Source: JAXLWB01 sp046328715
GTDB lineage: Bacteria > Chloroflexota > Anaerolineae > Caldilineales > Caldilineaceae
Reading direction: 5' to 3'
Assembly: GCA_046328715.1 (NCBI GenBank)
Contig: JAXLWB010000056.1
Coordinates: 1 to 64,000, forward strand
Length of the DNA stretch: 64,000 nucleotides
In this document: positions 61,529-64,000 of the stretch, piece by piece
Position numbering within the stretch: the first letter of the stretch is position 1
How the letters are laid out: the number at the start of each line of letters is the position of its first letter
Position numbers and translations under genes: made by a program
Notes under the pieces: generated by a model
What the model was told of the DNA's origin: nothing
Seen by the model: the letters and a program-made list of their open reading frames with translations, nothing else
Databases searched by the model: none

Positions 61529-64000
61529 TTACCCAAAACCACGCTTCCCGCCACCGCCGCTTCTCCGCTCACTGCTGCTGCGCCCGGAGCTAAAGCTGCT
61601 ACTGCTTGAACTTGAGGAGCGACTGCTGCTCGAACTCCAACTGCTGCTAGAGGAACCAGAACTGTGATAACTGCCACCGCCATCCCCACTGGCGGCTGAT
61701 TCTAGAATCTCTCCCAGGATATCGAGCGTGCCAGAAGCCACATTGGCACCTGCTTCGCCGACCGCCTGGGTTCCCTGCCAGAGACTGCCAAAAGGCGTAC
61801 TTGCTTCGTCGCTGCTGACTGCACTGGTGAGCAGCGTCTCCAAACTTTGGCTGGCATCGGTCAATGAACTGCTCAGTTGGCGAGACATTCTGCTGAGGGA
61901 AGGACGGGGGCGTGGAGCATCAGAAGTGGGACTCGCCTCCTGGCTCGTTGAAGGGGTGGACAAAGGCGGCAAACTCGTGGATGAAGTGGCAGGTTGGTCT
62001 TGCGACTCGTTCACCGTAGGGCGATTAGGCTGGGTTGTGGAATCACGGCGTGGCTCCCAGGTCGGCGTATAGCTCCAATTAGGAATCGAACTGCCCATGT
62101 CACTGGCCTGTTGCAGCACAATCTCTTCAACACCCAGGGCAACGGCATAGGCAAAGTAGCGGTCAAGGATGCGTTGGGCTTGATCGAGGTTTCCATATTG
62201 TTTGAGATGGGTAAGGAAGTTACGAAACGCAATCCAGCGCTGTGTCTCCTCCACGCCCGCCGAGGTACGCCGCGGCATCCAGCGGCTAGCGATGATCAAG
62301 GCAATACCAGCGACCACGGACGCTGCCGCCGGTGCAACTGCCAACCATCCCAATTCGCCATAGTAGCGCCATGCCAAGAGCAACGCTGCGACCACAGCTA
62401 GAATCACGAGCCATTGACCACGCACCAACCAGCGATGGCGCGCTTGCGGCGGTAGTTCATCGAAGAAACGATTGGTCTCATCGCCCATATCCGCATAGAC
62501 CGCAGGCAACGCCAACTGAAAGCGCCCATAAATGTGATGAAAGGCCGTTTCTTCCTGGACGGGCAGTGCAGCTTGAAGGGCGTTATAAAGGGTCGCCAAA
62601 TGATGTGGCAGTGCCACGGTCTCACCTGTCGCTGTCTTGACCTCGTCGCCTGCACTCACACTTTTTTCCTCGACCCGTTTCAACGCCAACATGTCATCAA
62701 AACGAATCCAGATCAGTCCCAAGTTGGCCAGATGAAAGAGCGATGCCAGTGCACCTTTGACTGAGGGAGCCTCATCGATCAGATAAGCGACAATGGCGGG
62801 CGGCAGATTGGAGGGCGGTTCAGGTAAATAATCGGTCACGGCAGGCATGGGCCGATCGCGGCCTAACAAGAACCAGAGCAGATAGACACTGACCACGCCC
62901 AAGAGAAGGAGCAAAATCGAACCAACGCCGAAGCCAAGGCGCAGACGTGCCTGCCAAATTTCCGCCTGAACTGCTTCATTGGCTGCGGCCTCGATCATCG
63001 CCTGCCATTGAGGAACCGCTCCACTGGTCGCATTGACGGGCAAGCCGATCGTCACCTCCCATCGTCGTCCTGGGGGATAGGCATTGGGCGCGGTGATCAA
63101 GGCGCTGCCATCCGACTGCCACTCCATGTTGCCTCCTGCAAGCTTCACCTGGTCATTCGCAACGCCTGGGGGCAGATGCAAGCGCACCTGCGCAGCCTCG
63201 ACCGTCTGATTACGGTCGGCAAAGACGGCGCTCCACTTGATCTCCTGGCGGTCAGGCAGATGGCGAACGGCACCCAAAACTCGATAGCTTAGCCGAAGCG
63301 ACGTCTCCTCGCCACGCACCAGGGGTGGGAACTGCCAGTTTAGATTGACCGAGCCGATGTGCGATTCATTGGTCACGACGGTGCGAGCATCGGGGTCGTA
63401 ACGAATCCAGTCTGACTGTTGCGGAGTTTGGTCGATCTGCAAGCAGTAGATGCAGTTTGTGCTGCCTTCAACAAAACGTTCCTCGCCTTCATATAGACTG
63501 ATCTGATCGACGCCATCCAGAAAACGTAGCGGAATCACCCGCTCGCCCTGGTCGAGCGCGCCGGCATCGACCGCTAGATGGTGATATTCATCCACCAGCA
63601 TGGTTCCGTCGGGTTGAAGATTCAGATCGACATCCAACGCCGTAAATCGATACTCCAGCCGAGCGTTGTCTTCTTGAACTTGCCAGGGTTGGCGTTCGGC
63701 AGCGACTAAGTTTGCAGGAAAGCCCACCTGCACTTGAAACTGCGTGCCATCGGGGATCGCTTCGCTGGCGCTAAAGGCGACTTCCGTGGGGCTGGTCGTG
63801 GTCTGGTAGCTGGGTCCGTAGGCAGTGAATTGCAGTTGATCGGCGGCAACCTTGGCAGGCAATGTCACGGTGACGACGCTGTTCTCCACTTCAATGCCGC
63901 TGCGGTCAGCCGGAACGGCACGCCATTCCAACACCGTTTGCTCGGGGTAGACCCACAGTCCACCCACCACCTCGTACTCCAACACAAAGGTGCGCACGTC
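61529..64000 (-). CDS. DUF2207-family membrane protein (5' partial)
   Basis: At least 823 residues; the frame is open at the right window edge. Two to three beta-sandwich DUF2207 domains (LVDEYHHLAV, ERVIPLRFLDGVDQISLYEG) precede a membrane segment (LRLGFGVGSILLLLLGVVSVYLL). A cytoplasmic region PAIVAYLIDEAPSVKGALASL and two further membrane segments follow. The C-terminus is a Ser/Gly-rich tail with long Ser runs and a final GGGGKRGFG, typical of the family. Function is unknown, but the family is common in envelope-associated loci of Gram-positive-like bacteria. Confidence 0.85.
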   Translation of the reverse strand, partial: DVRTFVLEYEVVGGLWVYPEQTVLEWRAVPADRSGIEVENSVVTVTLPAKVAADQLQFTAYGPSYQTTTSPTEVAFSASEAIPDGTQFQVQVGFPANLVAAERQPWQVQEDNARLEYRFTALDVDLNLQPDGTMLVDEYHHLAVDAGALDQGERVIPLRFLDGVDQISLYEGEERFVEGSTNCIYCLQIDQTPQQSDWIRYDPDARTVVTNESHIGSVNLNWQFPPLVRGEETSLRLSYRVLGAVRHLPDRQEIKWSAVFADRNQTVEAAQVRLHLPPGVANDQVKLAGGNMEWQSDGSALITAPNAYPPGRRWEVTIGLPVNATSGAVPQWQAMIEAAANEAVQAEIWQARLRLGFGVGSILLLLLGVVSVYLLWFLLGRDRPMPAVTDYLPEPPSNLPPAIVAYLIDEAPSVKGALASLFHLANLGLIWIRFDDMLALKRVEEKSVSAGDEVKTATGETVALPHHLATLYNALQAALPVQEETAFHHIYGRFQLALPAVYADMGDETNRFFDELPPQARHRWLVRGQWLVILAVVAALLLAWRYYGELGWLAVAPAAASVVAGIALIIASRWMPRRTSAGVEETQRWIAFRNFLTHLKQYGNLDQAQRILDRYFAYAVALGVEEIVLQQASDMGSSIPNWSYTPTWEPRRDSTTQPNRPTVNESQDQPATSSTSLPPLSTPSTSQEASPTSDAPRPRPSLSRMSRQLSSSLTDASQSLETLLTSAVSSDEASTPFGSLWQGTQAVGEAGANVASGTLDILGEILESAASGDGGGSYHSSGSSSSSWSSSSSRSSSSSSSSFSSGRSSSERRSGGGGKRGFG

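Overview
The window looks like chromosomal DNA of a Chloroflexota bacterium, probably of the Anaerolineae/Caldilineae type. This is an inference from gene content: a eukaryote-like type 2 isoleucyl-tRNA synthetase, a glutaminyl-tRNA synthetase with a YqeY/GatB tail, ComEA, DUF2089/DUF4097 proteins, a YvcK-CofE pair, ABC-2 exporters and a T-box leader, with no outer-membrane biogenesis genes. No phage, plasmid or CRISPR locus was seen. No tRNA or rRNA gene was recognised by eye.

Layout. 1-4.3 kb: end of a membrane glycosyltransferase-like protein, two overlapping GT4 glycosyltransferases, a Nudix hydrolase and an extended SDR. 4.4-11 kb (minus strand): an AT-rich membrane protein, a TIM-barrel sugar isomerase, a metalloprotease lipoprotein and a large GT39-like membrane protein with an NHL-type propeller. 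11-20.5 kb: YdeI-like protein, AlbA_2 regulator, LutB-like Fe-S protein and a catabolic set (two enolase-superfamily enzymes, creatininase-family hydrolase, sulfatase, GNAT). 20.6-28 kb: guaA with a strong terminator, then a promoter-driven three-gene cassette (DUF2089, DUF4097, small protein) whose products end in related helical-hairpin tails, then an ABC-2 exporter. 28-39.3 kb: NADAR protein, glnS, gltX, a 6S-like RNA, and a minus-strand group of T-box leader, alaX, RAYT transposase, Zn-ribbon protein, GNAT and ileS. 39.4-49.6 kb: acyl-CoA dehydrogenase, ComEA, ABC-F, MFS, M20 peptidase, thiolase, second AlbA_2 regulator, lipoprotein. 49.7-57.5 kb: YvcK, CofE, RsfS, TgpA-like transglutaminase, MBL protein, PH-domain protein, inositol monophosphatase. 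57.5-64 kb: decayed IS4-type element, MttB-family methyltransferase, nucleotidyltransferase pair, and a DUF2207 membrane protein running off the edge.

The most pervasive unexplained signal is a set of short-word repeats. Near-tandem 7-9 bp words such as GGAGATT, GTGATGC, CAGTAAGA, TTACGAG or AATCCGC are usually followed by their reverse complement, so they form long imperfect hairpins. They sit between genes, inside the T-box leader, and in frame inside coding sequences including ileS, glnS, a sulfatase and two glycosyltransferases. A separate REP family matches the RAYT transposase. Several genes have a -10 box only 6-8 nt before the start codon, suggesting leaderless transcripts.

The T-box leader precedes alaX, but its likely specifier reads Ile (AUC) rather than Ala, and ileS lies further downstream on the same strand. 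All functions are assigned by reading motifs and recalling families; no database search was run.
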